From: Mahella sp.
GTDB taxonomy: Bacteria > Bacillota > Clostridia > Mahellales > Mahellaceae
DNA length: 48,674 nt
Direction of reading: 5' to 3'
Assembly (NCBI RefSeq): GCF_020054945.1
Contig: NZ_JAIHAU010000017.1
Location: forward strand, 1 to 48,674
Both the position numbers and the translations under genes were made by a program. Position 1 is the first letter of the stretch. The number at the start of each line of letters is the position of its first letter. This document shows positions 1-11,029 of the stretch, in pieces. The notes under the pieces are model-generated. The model worked only from the letters and a program-made list of their open reading frames with translations, was not told where the DNA came from and searched no databases.

Positions 1-1709
<1,709 letters not shown>

Positions 1710-1715
1710 CGACAG

Positions 1716-1746
1716 CCCCCCGCAATACTGCGGGGGATTTTTATTT
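1716..1746 (+). terminator. Intrinsic terminator after eno
   Basis: Perfect 7-bp GC stem CCCCCGC (1717-1723) / GCGGGGG (1730-1736) with loop AATACT, followed by a T-rich tract. It separates eno from the amidase gene. Confidence 0.93.
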
Positions 1747-1825
1747 TTATAAGCACCATGCATTATGGACAAGAAGGCTGAATAACATTATATTGAGATT
1801 GGTCAGAGGAAAGGAAATCGCGCCG

Positions 1826-2527
1826 TTGATTATAATAGATTTGTCCGCAACAAAAAGGATAAGGATTGCGGTGGTAACTGCAGCTGTTCTTGTAAGCATA
1901 ATGGTATGGAATCTTTCATATACGAGCATTATGGAGACATTCAAGGATAATGCTAAAGGTGTTATAGTGATCGATGCCGGTCATGGAGGCAATGATATGG
2001 GGGCCAGCAGCACAAACGGAGTCAGCGAGCGCGATATAAACCTCATCATAGCCAAAAAACTCCAAGAATTGCTGCAACGCGAAGGCTTTAAGACGATCCT
2101 TACGCGCAGGGATGATAAAGCCGTAGCTTCGACCAAAAGCGAGGATATGGCTAAAAGGGTAGATATAGCCAATAATTCCGATGCTGACATATTTGTAAGC
2201 ATACATCTAAATAAATTCTCGCAGTCACAATATTATGGCGCTCAGACGTTCTATATGGAAGGGTCGCAGCAGGGTGAGAAACTGGCCAACAATATACAGT
2301 CACGGTTATTGGAAAAATTGGATAGAGGTAACACACGTCAAGCCAAAGCTTCAAACAGTTATTACGTGATACGCAATGTCAAAATGCCTGCGGTCATAGT
2401 GGAATGCGGTTTCTTATCCAATCCCGAAGAAGAGAAACTGCTACAGCAGGATGAGTATCAGCAGGATATAGCCTATGCTATATACATGGGCATAAAGGAC
2501 TACTTTTCAGCCGCCGATATGCCATAG
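1826..2527 (+). CDS. cwlD: N-acetylmuramoyl-L-alanine amidase, CwlD-like
   Basis: Amidase_3 family zinc amidase that cleaves the lactyl-amide bond of peptidoglycan. CwlD makes muramic-delta-lactam of the spore cortex. Visible are the zinc-site start VIVIDAGHGGNDMG, the SERD segment with the zinc Glu, VSIHLN with a zinc His, and the C-terminal VECGFLSNPEEE with the catalytic Glu. One N-terminal hydrophobic segment (about residues 10-28) acts as signal anchor or signal peptide. An in-frame TTG lies at 1793 with no clear SD, but TTG 1826 has AGAGGAAAGGA at 1805-1815, ten bases upstream, and is preferred. Assignment to CwlD rather than another amidase rests on size and the spore-forming context. 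Confidence 0.85.
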   Translation: MIIIDLSATKRIRIAVVTAAVLVSIMVWNLSYTSIMETFKDNAKGVIVIDAGHGGNDMGASSTNGVSERDINLIIAKKLQELLQREGFKTILTRRDDKAVASTKSEDMAKRVDIANNSDADIFVSIHLNKFSQSQYYGAQTFYMEGSQQGEKLANNIQSRLLEKLDRGNTRQAKASNSYYVIRNVKMPAVIVECGFLSNPEEEKLLQQDEYQQDIAYAIYMGIKDYFSAADMP

Positions 2528-2544
2528 CGCATTTTTATTGAGTA

Positions 2545-2573
2545 TTGACACTGCGTTATGCATATAATATAAT
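2545..2573 (+). promoter_or_regulatory. Sigma-A promoter of the cysE-cysS operon
   Basis: Perfect consensus TTGACA (2545-2550), 17-nt spacer, TATAAT (2568-2573). The predicted start near 2580 lies about 45 nt before T-box stem I. Confidence 0.88.
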
Positions 2574-2620
2574 AAAAGCAAGTGAAATTATAGCGATTTG
2601 CTTGGAATTTGTAAAGGCTT

Positions 2621-2850
2621 TGAACGAGCAGATGGATATAAAAGCGGCCACAGAGAGATGCCGTCACCGGCTGAGAGCGGCATCGGTATGAGCATATATC
2701 TTGTGCGCTCGGGAGCTGTTGCCCGAAGTTGCAGTAGGGCAAACCGCTTGGCAGCGTTAATGCTACATGAGTGGAATACGGCATATAGTGCCTTGTATTC
2801 AAACAGAGTGGAACCGCGAGCCTTCGTCTCTGAAAGAGATGGAGGTTTTT
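2621..2850 (+). ncRNA. T-box riboswitch, cysteine-specific
   Basis: The 345-nt gap before cysE holds a T-box leader. Stem I base-pairs GAGC (2626-2629) with GCTC (2707-2710) and GATATA (2635-2640) with TATATC (2695-2700), leaving an internal specifier loop TTGTGC (2701-2706) whose last triplet TGC (2704-2706) is a Cys codon. The AGAGAG motif follows the 5' strand. The conserved T-box AGAGTGGAACCGCG is at 2805-2818; its UGGA would pair with the UCCA end of tRNA-Cys, whose usual discriminator is U73. The terminator stem CCTTCGTCTCT (2821-2831) / AGAGATGGAGG (2834-2844) is followed by a T-run. Uncharged tRNA-Cys should stabilise the antiterminator and turn on cysE-cysS. Confidence 0.93.
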
Positions 2851-2872
2851 TGGTATATGGAGGAGAGTATAT

Positions 2873-3574
2873 ATGTTTAAACGCTTGAGTAGCGATATAA
2901 GGGGAATATTGGACCGCGATCCAGCGGCTAGAAATGTTCTGGAAGTGGTGCTATGCTATCCCAGCTTTTGGGCAGTGCTCATGCATCGCATAGCGCACTT
3001 CTTCTATAGACACGGTTGGTTTTTGATTGCGAGGCTTATTTCGCAGACCAGTCGCTTTTTTACAGGGATAGAGATCCACCCGGGGGCTAAAATAGGCGAG
3101 AGACTGTTTATAGATCACGGAATGGGCGTGGTTATAGGGGAAACCGCTGAGATAGGCAATGATGTGCTTATATATCAGGGAGCCACATTAGGGGGTACCG
3201 GAAAAGACAAGGGTAAGAGGCATCCCACAATAGGCAATAATGTGATGATAAGTGCCGGAGCTAAGGTATTAGGGCCTATAAAGATAGGAGATAACTGCAA
3301 GATCGGCGCTGGCGCCGTAGTGTTAAAAGATGTTCCATCCAACTGTACGGTTGTGGGAGTGCCGGGACGCATAGTAAGAAGGAATAATATGCGCGTTGAT
3401 GCCACTGCAAGCCAATTCGACATGGATCAGATACATTTGCCTGACCCTGTGCTGAATGATATAAACTATTTGCTGAATAAATTAAAAATACTTGAGGAAA
3501 GGATAGCGGAGTTAGAGGTAAAACAAGATGGTAAGTCTATACAATACGCTGACAAGGAAACAGGAGATATTTGA
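2873..3574 (+). CDS. cysE: Serine O-acetyltransferase
   Basis: Acetylates L-serine with acetyl-CoA to O-acetylserine, the first committed step of cysteine synthesis. It is 233 aa, similar to the short Bacillus type. An N-terminal helical part (about 1-60) is followed by the left-handed beta-helix of hexapeptide repeats with signatures [27 protein letters not shown] and [16 protein letters not shown], which carry the catalytic His/Asp region. A charged tail may form a short coiled coil. The ATG at 2873 has a strong SD GGAGGAG (2859-2865) just beyond the T-box terminator. The 3' end overlaps cysS by 47 nt. Confidence 0.95.
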   Translation: MFKRLSSDIRGILDRDPAARNVLEVVLCYPSFWAVLMHRIAHFFYRHGWFLIARLISQTSRFFTGIEIHPGAKIGERLFIDHGMGVVIGETAEIGNDVLIYQGATLGGTGKDKGKRHPTIGNNVMISAGAKVLGPIKIGDNCKIGAGAVVLKDVPSNCTVVGVPGRIVRRNNMRVDATASQFDMDQIHLPDPVLNDINYLLNKLKILEERIAELEVKQDGKSIQYADKETGDI

Positions 3575-4931
3575 ACCGTTAAACGATAATACAGTAACGA
3601 TGTATGTGTGCGGTCCCACCGTATATGATTATTTTCATATAGGCAACGCCAGGCCGCTGGTAGTATTCGATACATTGAGGCGCTATTTTGAGTATCGCGG
3701 TTATAAAGTAAAGTACGTTCAGAACTTTACCGATATCGATGATAAAATGATTAAACGCGCCAATCAGGAAGGTATTACTGTAAGAGAACTCGGCGACAGG
3801 TTTATAGAGGAATACTTTAAGGATGCAAAAGGCCTAAATATACGACCGGCGGATGTTCATCCGCGGGCTACAGAACATATAACCGATATGATCGAGTTTA
3901 TAAAAAAATTGATCGATAAGGGTGTAGCATATGTTGTAGATGGAGATGTATATTTTGACATCTCGAAATTTCCTCAATATGGTAAACTGTCTCACCAAGA
4001 TTTTAACGAGATAGAAACCGGAGCTCGCGTGGAGGTTAACGAAAATAAACACAATCCTATGGACTTTGTGCTATGGAAAGCTCAAAAGCCCGGAGAACCT
4101 GCATGGGATAGCCCGTGGGGCATGGGGCGCCCCGGATGGCATATAGAATGTTCTGTTATGTCTATGAAATATTTAGGAGATACCATAGATATACACGGCG
4201 GCGGTCAGGACCTGATCTTTCCGCATCATGAGAATGAAATAGCTCAGAGCGAGGCCTTGACAGGCAAACCATTGGCGCGATTTTGGCTGCATAACGGTTA
4301 TATAAACGTCGATGGTCAGAAAATGTCCAAGTCGCTGGGTAATTTCTTTACAGTGCGGGATATATCCAAGGAATACGACCTTGAAGCAGTGCGCATATTC
4401 ATGCTGTTGTCCCACTACCGCAGTCCGATAAATTTCAGCCATCAGTTGCTGGAACAAGCCAAAAATGCCTTGGACAGGCTGTATAATGTTAAATTCCGTC
4501 TGGAAGATATAAAAAATAGTAGTTATATAAGCGTTGTATCGGAACAGGAACGGCTATTTATAAACGATATATCCAAATACAGGCAAAAATTTATAGAGGC
4601 CATGGACGATGATATGAACACGGCCAGTGCAATGAGCGTTATATTCGATTTGGCAAAAGATATAAATATTGTTATAACCGATAGCGCTTCCGCAGAATTT
4701 GCTTCGGCAGCATTGGATATGCTCATGGAATTATCTGGCGTCATGGGATTGCTTTACAAAGATAGCGCCTGTTCACAATTGGATAAAGAGATAGAACAGA
4801 TGATACAACAGCGTCAGCAAGCCAGGGTACAACGTGATTGGGCTACCGCAGATAGAATAAGGGATGAATTAAAGGCAATGGGTATAGTGCTGGAGGATAC
4901 ACCGCAGGGCGTGAGATGGAAGAGAATATAA
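3528..4931 (+). CDS. cysS: Cysteinyl-tRNA synthetase
   Basis: Class I synthetase charging tRNA-Cys; 467 aa, full length. The zinc ligand Cys28 in [15 protein letters not shown], the HIGH-type HIGN (37-40), the zinc region around WHIECSVM and HHENE, and KMSKS (265-269) are present, followed by the DALR anticodon-binding domain and a C-terminal extension. The ATG at 3528 lies inside the end of cysE in another frame and starts the canonical N-terminus [16 protein letters not shown] at 3514-3518 is the likely SD. It is controlled by the cysteine T-box together with cysE, so charging and synthesis respond to the same tRNA. Confidence 0.97.
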   Translation: MVSLYNTLTRKQEIFEPLNDNTVTMYVCGPTVYDYFHIGNARPLVVFDTLRRYFEYRGYKVKYVQNFTDIDDKMIKRANQEGITVRELGDRFIEEYFKDAKGLNIRPADVHPRATEHITDMIEFIKKLIDKGVAYVVDGDVYFDISKFPQYGKLSHQDFNEIETGARVEVNENKHNPMDFVLWKAQKPGEPAWDSPWGMGRPGWHIECSVMSMKYLGDTIDIHGGGQDLIFPHHENEIAQSEALTGKPLARFWLHNGYINVDGQKMSKSLGNFFTVRDISKEYDLEAVRIFMLLSHYRSPINFSHQLLEQAKNALDRLYNVKFRLEDIKNSSYISVVSEQERLFINDISKYRQKFIEAMDDDMNTASAMSVIFDLAKDINIVITDSASAEFASAALDMLMELSGVMGLLYKDSACSQLDKEIEQMIQQRQQARVQRDWATADRIRDELKAMGIVLEDTPQGVRWKRI

Positions 4932-5326
4932 CGAGTAAGTTGGAGCGTTGCCGGCATGATATGTCGCCGTCAACACTGGCATATATAGGCGACGCCGTAT
5001 ACGAGCTTTTTGTTCGCACGCGTATGGCGACGCGATATAATATATCAGCGCATGAGCTCAATAAAAAAACAGTGGCGCTGGTTAACGCCAAGGCTCAGGC
5101 AGAAATGCTTAAGCGGTTGGAAGGCATGCTGAACGAAGAAGAAGCCGACATAGTGAGGCGCGGCCGCAACACAAAATCGAGCAATGTGCCGCGCCATACC
5201 AGCCCTATACAGTACAGATATGCCACGGGATTCGAAGCCCTGATCGGTTATATATATCTTAAAGGGGATTACGATAGGTTGAGATATCTTTTGGAGATGT
5301 GCTTAAACGATGATAACCTGTCATAA
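4916..5326 (+). CDS. mrnC: Mini-ribonuclease III
   Basis: Dimeric RNase III-like enzyme without a dsRNA-binding domain; in Bacillus it matures 23S rRNA ends. The protein has 136 aa. The catalytic signature [14 protein letters not shown], with its acidic residues, is intact, as is the second acidic site in [12 protein letters not shown]. The start ATG overlaps the cysS end by 16 nt. The order cysE-cysS-mrnC is conserved in Firmicutes, where rlmB often follows, but here the next gene is convergent. Its stop TAA (5324-5326) abuts the stop of the minus-strand gene (5321-5323). Confidence 0.93.
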   Translation: MEENITSKLERCRHDMSPSTLAYIGDAVYELFVRTRMATRYNISAHELNKKTVALVNAKAQAEMLKRLEGMLNEEEADIVRRGRNTKSSNVPRHTSPIQYRYATGFEALIGYIYLKGDYDRLRYLLEMCLNDDNLS

Positions 5327-7099
5327 GTTCCCATCTATTATATAGCAACTCTTCGGATATTCCTTGCATAATTTCTTTATGCTGCTGGCAATCTCGCTGA
5401 AGCTTTCCACGCTGGTATAGCATCTATCCTTATTGGTCACGACCGCTATGGATACGCTCATTAATGGGAACTGCTCTTCTATGCCATAGCGATTCTTGGC
5501 CACTATATACCCTTTTCGCTTATCGTCCTCGGTATAAAGGTCTTTAATGTTGGAATCAAAAAGTTCTATGATGCGCTGGCAAATCGCTTCAGCGTATTCT
5601 GTATCATATATTATTGCAATGAAATCGTCGCCGCCTATATGCCCAACAAAAGAATTAGATATCTTCTTATCATTTAACGCTGTATTTATGACATCGGCTG
5701 TCATCAAAAGGGCTTTATCGCCGTTCTCAAAGCCATAAACATCATTATATTCCTTAAAGTTGTCTATATCTATGTACAATACGGCAAACGGCACGTTATC
5801 CTCTATTATTATCTTCAGATTTTCTTCTATGATCATGTTGCCCGGCAAACCGGTCAAAGGATTGCAGTGTTTAGCCATGTTTAATTCTATTTGCGTAGTG
5901 CGTTCCAGTAGGTCTTTGACCGTTACTATACCGCAATACCGTTCATTTTTGGTCACTATTATATAGTCGTACAGATGATCTTCGTGCCGATTGGTAGACA
6001 AACGCGATACCTGATCCAAAGGTGTATCATAATCTACCATCAGAGGATGCGGATCCATTAACAGTGTTACCGGCCGTTTCATGAATATAGCGGTACCATA
6101 CGGATTGGCTACCTGAGCAAAAAAATGTTCTCTCATTAATAATCCGACCGGTTTACCACCATTCGTTACGGCCAGACCCTGCAAATTAGGGTTGTGCTTA
6201 AATATGTCGTTTACCTCCGCGCCGGTGGTCGTGGCTTGTATAGGCGGAGCCTGACGCATAATTTCTCCTATAGATATAAATCTGGGCGTATTGGAATAAA
6301 ACCTGCGTTTTTGCTTATTACGTCCTAATACAGCCTCTTTTATATTAGGCGATAGACGTAAGAAACCCTCTGACGGCCTTTGAAGCAGGTATCCCTGTCC
6401 GAACTCCACGCCTATATCTATTAGGCAATTGAGTTCGTCCAGCGTCTCAATGCCTTCGGCTATTATCTTTATACCGGTTTCCATAGAAAATTGATGAAAT
6501 GTTTTCATCAGAGCTTGCTTTAACGAATCCTTGTCTATATTCCTGACCAGATCCATATCGATCTTTATATATTGCGGATGTGTCTCGGCTAACAACGTCA
6601 GACCGGAGTAACCAGCACCTGTATCATCGATGGCGATCTTGTAGCCTTGGCTTCTATAATGATCTAAAATAGACCGAAAGTTTTTGAAATCCTCTATAGC
6701 GGTCTTTTCGGTTATCTCAAATATGAGATTTTGCGGCGAAAGCCCATATCCTTTTAGTATCTCCCGAGTAAAGCCCTTTTTAAAAGCTTCATCTTTTATA
6801 ACGTTTGGATCCACGTTGAGGAACAATATGCTCTCCGATAAGATACCCGCCGCTCTTTCCAGCGCCAACGTACGGCATAACAACTCAAGCTCCCACACCA
6901 TGTCCAATTGCTGGGCAATACCGAAGAGCTCCCTTGGGCTTTCCAAAGGAGAGCCGGATGGGCCTCTGCTTAAAGCCTCATAGCCTATTATTTGGGCATC
7001 CACAAGCGATACTATGGGTTGAAACACTGTCCTTATGTTCTTTTGCTTTACTATATGCTCGAATTCATCGTGTATATCCATAGCCGAACCATCTTTCAT
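5321..7099 (-). CDS. EAL-CBS-GGDEF cyclic-di-GMP signalling protein
   Basis: 592-aa cytoplasmic protein with no membrane segment. The EAL phosphodiesterase domain (about 20-250) has EAL at 41-43, Asn95, E128 in FEITE, Asp158-Asp159, Lys179, E215 in AEGIE and Gln235, so its metal and catalytic residues look complete. Two CBS repeats (about 275-400) are suited to nucleotide binding. The GGDEF domain (about 410-590) carries GGDDF (489-493), an E-to-D change in the signature, so cyclase activity is uncertain and it may act as a GTP sensor. The ATG at 7099 has an AAGGAA SD on the minus strand. It is likely a c-di-GMP hydrolase controlled by ligands; its output is unknown. Confidence 0.92.
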   Translation of the reverse strand: MKDGSAMDIHDEFEHIVKQKNIRTVFQPIVSLVDAQIIGYEALSRGPSGSPLESPRELFGIAQQLDMVWELELLCRTLALERAAGILSESILFLNVDPNVIKDEAFKKGFTREILKGYGLSPQNLIFEITEKTAIEDFKNFRSILDHYRSQGYKIAIDDTGAGYSGLTLLAETHPQYIKIDMDLVRNIDKDSLKQALMKTFHQFSMETGIKIIAEGIETLDELNCLIDIGVEFGQGYLLQRPSEGFLRLSPNIKEAVLGRNKQKRRFYSNTPRFISIGEIMRQAPPIQATTTGAEVNDIFKHNPNLQGLAVTNGGKPVGLLMREHFFAQVANPYGTAIFMKRPVTLLMDPHPLMVDYDTPLDQVSRLSTNRHEDHLYDYIIVTKNERYCGIVTVKDLLERTTQIELNMAKHCNPLTGLPGNMIIEENLKIIIEDNVPFAVLYIDIDNFKEYNDVYGFENGDKALLMTADVINTALNDKKISNSFVGHIGGDDFIAIIYDTEYAEAICQRIIELFDSNIKDLYTEDDKRKGYIVAKNRYGIEEQFPLMSVSIAVVTNKDRCYTSVESFSEIASSIKKLCKEYPKSCYIIDGNL

Positions 7100-7324
7100 C
7101 GTAAAATTCCTTTTTTATCACCGTTAAAGCGCTTGCGTTCCATCGATAGCCGAGACGTATATTAATTATAATACAAATTGTATTTCAATTAAAGGTATTC
7201 GCGGTTAATACTGTGTAAAATTTATGTTAAGTTATGCCTATAAAAATTAACATAGATTTAACTCGTTGAGCATAATAATTTGTTATCATAACAAGTAGAT
7301 AGATACAGCGAAGGAGGATGCTTT
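7100..7324. promoter_or_regulatory. Divergent intergenic region with two inverted repeats
   Basis: 225 nt between the divergently read EAL protein and phoH genes. It is AT-rich and contains ATACAA-A-TTGTAT (7171-7183), a perfect 6+1+6 palindrome, and TATGTTAA (7223-7230) matched by TTAACATA (7247-7254) across 16 nt. Either could be an operator. No convincing -35/-10 pair could be fixed for phoH; a weak minus-strand TTGAAA with 17-nt spacing to TTAATA overlaps the first palindrome. Confidence 0.4.
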
Positions 7325-8629
7325 TTGGATAAAATTTACGTACTGGACACCAATGTCCTTTTACACGATCCCGAAGCCATATTCGCATTTCAAGATAATT
7401 GCGTCGTCATACCTATAGCCGTAGTGGAGGAAATAGATAATCAAAAAAAACACCAGGATGATCTAGGCGATAATGCCCGTCGCGTATCGCGCATAATGGA
7501 CGCATTGAGGTCTAAAGGGTCATTATCCGACGGCGTGCATATCGACAGCGGCGGCACTGTAAAAGTAGAGCTTAATCACCAATCGCCGAACAATCTTCCG
7601 ATAGGATTAAACAATGAAAAATACGATAATAGGATATTGGCGGTAGCATATGGCTTAAATACTGAACATTCCGGTTCGGTAAAGCTGGTAACCAAAGATA
7701 TAAATCTTAGGATAAAAGCTGATGCCATGGGATTAGAGGCTGAAGATTATAAAAACGATAAGGTCGATGTTTCCAACCTTTTAAGCAGTGTAAAAACGCT
7801 GCGAGTAGAGGCCAAATATATAGATGACTTTTACCAGTATTCGCGGCTGTCAATAGATAATATAGAATTGCTGCCTAATGAGTTTGTAATTTTAACGGAT
7901 TATGCTAACCCATCTCATTCTATGATGGCGCGTTATTCAGCCAGAGAAAAGTGCTTGGTTCCGCTTTTTTACAAAGATTTTGAAATATGGGGCATAAGGC
8001 CTAAAAATAAAGAGCAGCGTTTTGCCATAGAATTGTTGCTGGACCCTGATATATCCCTTGTAACGTTGATCGGACAGGCCGGTACCGGCAAGACGCTTTT
8101 GGCTTTGGCTGCCGGGCTTCATGAGGTCGTGGAGGAGAAACGGTATAAGCGATTGCTTGTAACCAGACCAGTGGTACCGTTGGGCAGAGATATAGGCTAT
8201 TTGCCGGGCGATAAAGATGAGAAGCTGCGCCCGTGGATGCAGCCGATATTCGATAATTTAGAGTATCTTTGTCGGTCTGATATAAGCAGCAGGGATTTGG
8301 TGCAGGAATTCCAACAGCGCGGTATGCTGGAGATAGAAGCTTTGACTTATATAAGGGGGCGCACGCTGCCCAATCAATTCATCATATGCGATGAGGCGCA
8401 AAATCTCACACCGCATATGGTAAAGACCATTATAACAAGGGTGGGAGAGGGCTCCAAGATTGTATTTACCGGTGACCCCCAACAGATAGATAATCCCTAC
8501 TTAGATGCGAGCAGCAACGGCCTCACATACCTCATAGACAAGCTAAAGGATCAAGAGATTTCCGGCCATATGACGTTGACCAAAGGTGAGCGCTCCAAGT
8601 TAGCAGAATTGGGAGCTATGTATCTGTAG
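7325..8629 (+). CDS. PIN domain plus PhoH-type ATPase (YlaK-like)
   Basis: 434 aa with two domains. The N-terminal PIN nuclease domain (about 1-135) begins YVLDTNVLLHDP, with the first metal Asp at residue 8 and further acidic residues (VVEEID, VTKD). The C-terminal PhoH ATPase (about 225-430) has Walker A GQAGTGKT (250-257) and Walker B IICDEAQN (353-360). PIN-PhoH proteins (PhoH2, YlaK) are thought to unwind and cut RNA; the physiological target is unknown. The start is TTG 7325 with SD AAGGAGGA (7311-7318) six bases upstream. No terminator follows, but the next gene has its own promoter. Confidence 0.93.
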   Translation: MDKIYVLDTNVLLHDPEAIFAFQDNCVVIPIAVVEEIDNQKKHQDDLGDNARRVSRIMDALRSKGSLSDGVHIDSGGTVKVELNHQSPNNLPIGLNNEKYDNRILAVAYGLNTEHSGSVKLVTKDINLRIKADAMGLEAEDYKNDKVDVSNLLSSVKTLRVEAKYIDDFYQYSRLSIDNIELLPNEFVILTDYANPSHSMMARYSAREKCLVPLFYKDFEIWGIRPKNKEQRFAIELLLDPDISLVTLIGQAGTGKTLLALAAGLHEVVEEKRYKRLLVTRPVVPLGRDIGYLPGDKDEKLRPWMQPIFDNLEYLCRSDISSRDLVQEFQQRGMLEIEALTYIRGRTLPNQFIICDEAQNLTPHMVKTIITRVGEGSKIVFTGDPQQIDNPYLDASSNGLTYLIDKLKDQEISGHMTLTKGERSKLAELGAMYL

Positions 8630-8658
8630 TTGATATGGTAAGGCGCATATGCTAAAAT
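8630..8658 (+). promoter_or_regulatory. Extended -10 promoter of the HAD phosphatase
   Basis: TTGATA (8630-8635), 17-nt spacer, TAAAAT (8653-8658) preceded by TGC, an extended -10. The expected start near 8665 lies after the ATG at 8662, which argues for the GTG start at 8698. Confidence 0.7.
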
Positions 8659-8697
8659 AAAATGCAAAAGAATAAATGTGAGATGGAGAGTAAATTT

Positions 8698-9555
8698 GTG
8701 TCTACTAATATTTTGAAATATAAAATGGTCGCCATAGATATGGATGGGACGTTACTGGATTCGAATGACGATATAACCGAAACTAATTTACGTGTTATAA
8801 GATATGCATTAGACCAAGGTATCAGGGTAGTGATCGCCACAGGTAGGATTTTTGCGGCTGTTAAGCACTATGCCGGTATATTGGGATTGCAGACTTATGT
8901 TATTTCGTCCAATGGCGCTGTGGTAAGCGATGCTACGGGCGATAATATCATATACACTAAACCTATGGAGGTTACAGCGGCAGCCAAGTGCATAGAAACA
9001 GCTAAAAAGTATGATATATATTATCATCTTTACTCTAATGATGTGCTCTATACTGAGCAGTTAGCCTACTCCTCTTGGGGATATGCCAAGCTGAATGATA
9101 AACTGCCGCCTGAAGAACGAATAGCCATACGGCATATAGATGACGGCGTGGATTTTGTCCTGCATAGCGGCTACGATATAGTGAAACTTGTAATGATCGA
9201 TGATGAGTTGGATAAATTGGCAAAGGCTCGAAGTGAGGCTATGAGTATACCATCGTTGGCCATAAGCGCATCCATGCCCAACAATTTTGAGGTTATGGCC
9301 GAAGGGGTGAGCAAAGGTAAGGCACTGCAAATGCTGGCACAACATTATAATGTGGCCATGGAAGAAACAGCGGCCATAGGGGATAGCGAAAACGACTTGT
9401 CCATGCTCGAGTGCGTCGGCTTACCCATAGCTATGGGTAATGCTATAGACGCTGTAAAAGAACTCGCCAAATATATAGCGCCTTCAAACGATCAGGATGG
9501 CGTAGCCTATGCTTTAAGCCATTATATCATGAATGAGGTTTGCTCCCCATTATAA
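8698..9555 (+). CDS. Cof-type HAD-superfamily phosphatase
   Basis: Probable sugar-phosphate or flavin-precursor phosphatase of the Cof/YidA type (HAD subclass IIB). Motif I is [12 protein letters not shown] with the nucleophile and acid Asp pair, motif II is VIATGR, motif III is the Lys in SKGKALQML, and motif IV is [10 protein letters not shown]. The alpha/beta cap lies between motifs II and III. An in-frame ATG at 8662 would add 12 residues, but GTG 8698 has GGAGAG seven bases upstream and follows the predicted transcription start. The 3' end overlaps the convergent lytic transglycosylase by 34 nt. The substrate cannot be told from sequence. Confidence 0.9.
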   Translation: MSTNILKYKMVAIDMDGTLLDSNDDITETNLRVIRYALDQGIRVVIATGRIFAAVKHYAGILGLQTYVISSNGAVVSDATGDNIIYTKPMEVTAAAKCIETAKKYDIYYHLYSNDVLYTEQLAYSSWGYAKLNDKLPPEERIAIRHIDDGVDFVLHSGYDIVKLVMIDDELDKLAKARSEAMSIPSLAISASMPNNFEVMAEGVSKGKALQMLAQHYNVAMEETAAIGDSENDLSMLECVGLPIAMGNAIDAVKELAKYIAPSNDQDGVAYALSHYIMNEVCSPL

Positions 9556-10178
9556 TCGTCGATATAGCGCGACACATTTTTAACATAATTTTGTGTTTCA
9601 GAATATGGAGGTATACCTCCATATTTTTCTACGCTGCCCGGTCCCGCATTATATGCCGCTAGAGCTAATGATACACTATCAAAACGCTCCAACATATTTT
9701 TTAGATAACGCGTACCACCGTCGATATTTTCCCATATATCGAACGGATTTGCCACCCCCAAAGCTTTGGCCGTAGAGGGCATCAATTGCATCAAACCTAA
9801 AGCTCCGGCTGATGACACGGCCTTGGGATTAAAATTCGATTCGGCCTTTATAACCGCTGCGATCAAGGCCGGATTTATATCATATTTCTGAGATGTTTGC
9901 AATATGGCGTCGTTTATTTCAGTTGGCAAATATTGAAACTGCGAAACGGCATCTATGGATTCGCTGTAAGACTGATCGTCGATGGTTTTCCATGCAACGT
10001 CAGGTGCATAATATTTAACCGGCATGCTTATAGCAGAACGCGGCGTTACCTGCTGTTCTTGTTGTACTTTAGCGTTAAACACCCTGCTAAAGCTTATTTG
10101 CTGCATATTCTTTGCTACTTCGGGTAATCTCTCGTTTATCTCGCGCACCTTGGATAAAAATATATAATGTATGTCCAA
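9522..10178 (-). CDS. Lytic transglycosylase (SLT domain)
   Basis: Cleaves the MurNAc-GlcNAc bond of peptidoglycan to a 1,6-anhydro product. The C-terminal SLT domain (about residues 95-215) has the catalytic Glu in IKAESNFNP, then [12 protein letters not shown], and [10 protein letters not shown]. The first 90 residues are polar with no clear signal peptide, as in Bacillus YjbJ-type proteins, so the export route is unclear. Two TTG codons are adjacent: 10181 is only 3 nt from the SD GAGGTGA, 10178 is 6 nt away and preferred. The gene is convergent with the HAD phosphatase and overlaps its last 34 nt. Confidence 0.9.
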   Translation of the reverse strand: MDIHYIFLSKVREINERLPEVAKNMQQISFSRVFNAKVQQEQQVTPRSAISMPVKYYAPDVAWKTIDDQSYSESIDAVSQFQYLPTEINDAILQTSQKYDINPALIAAVIKAESNFNPKAVSSAGALGLMQLMPSTAKALGVANPFDIWENIDGGTRYLKNMLERFDSVSLALAAYNAGPGSVEKYGGIPPYSETQNYVKNVSRYIDDYNGEQTSFMI

Positions 10179-10263
10179 CAAAAATCACCTCATAATTATT
10201 TTTCGGCAACATGAAGCTATAAATTTATAGGAGATTATTTTTCAGAATTAGCAAAATAAGCTA

Positions 10264-10292
10264 TTGACAAATGAATATATTTCTATTATCAT
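10264..10292 (+). promoter_or_regulatory. Sigma-A promoter of the HTH regulator
   Basis: TTGACA (10264-10269), 17-nt spacer, TATCAT (10287-10292), about 40 nt before the ATG. Confidence 0.8.
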
Positions 10293-10332
10293 AATAGCAA
10301 GATATTTTTTGGTTTTTTGGGAGATGATTTGA

Positions 10333-11004
10333 ATGAAGCTGACTGGACGGCAACAGGACTTTTTGAATACTATAAATCAGCTTTATGGCAAGTTTAAGCG
10401 TCCAGTGCATTATTCCGAAGTGGCAGATCAATTGGGTGTGAGCAAGTGGACGGCTTACGATGTCATGAAGCAGTTAAACGAGTCGGGCATATTGGATATT
10501 ACATATATAGTAAGAAATGATAATATGCCTGGACGCTCAACCGTTGGTTTTATACCTGTTGAAATGGAATGTAAAGATGCGGTGACCAGTGATGATAAAT
10601 GGAAATTAGTAGAGGAAAGTTTGCTGGCAAAGATCAGGAAGGCAAAACATGAGGATAAAAATCGCGTTTTAGAGGATATCATTGAAGAAATATCGCATTT
10701 AGATGATTCTCTGGTATTGTGTGCCTATACTATAGCGCTTTTAATGGTAGATTTAGGAGACGAGTTAAAAAAAGAGGAGATAAATGACAGCTTAAAAGAA
10801 ATTGCCAGAATGAAAATTAAAGCAGAACTAAAATTGTCAATACTTATAGGTCTGTTAATAGGCCAGGCTATAAAGACAGGGAAAAATAAAGCCATGATCC
10901 AAAATATTATGCAGTATGTAAATAAGCTTCAGCATAATATATCGGATATATCTACTGAACAGCAGAATATGTTATGGGATTTTGCTGTAAATACGGCCAG
11001 TTAA
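10333..11004 (+). CDS. Winged-helix transcriptional regulator, unknown target
   Basis: 223 aa. Residues about 1-70 form a LexA/MarR-like winged helix: MKLTGRQQDFL, then RPVHYSEVADQLGVSKWTAY (recognition-helix region) and a wing with NDNMPGRSTVGFIPV. The remaining 150 residues are helical and charged (KIRKAKHEDKNRVLEDIIEE, later hydrophobic helix LSILIGLLIGQAI) and match no ligand domain I can name. GGGAGATGAT at 10319-10328 provides the SD. It stands directly upstream of a 12-codon minigene and a radical SAM gene in the same direction, so it may regulate them. Function is inferred only from fold and position. Confidence 0.8.
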   Translation: MKLTGRQQDFLNTINQLYGKFKRPVHYSEVADQLGVSKWTAYDVMKQLNESGILDITYIVRNDNMPGRSTVGFIPVEMECKDAVTSDDKWKLVEESLLAKIRKAKHEDKNRVLEDIIEEISHLDDSLVLCAYTIALLMVDLGDELKKEEINDSLKEIARMKIKAELKLSILIGLLIGQAIKTGKNKAMIQNIMQYVNKLQHNISDISTEQQNMLWDFAVNTAS

Positions 11005-11029
11005 ATATGTCAAAAAGAAGGGGAGATTT

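Noticed and set aside
1779-1784. TGAATA before cwlD as a sigma-G -35
   Set aside because: No CATNNTA-like -10 at 17 or 18 nt.
2598-2888. 96-codon frame over the T-box leader
   Set aside because: Explained by the T-box and the start of cysE; no SD.
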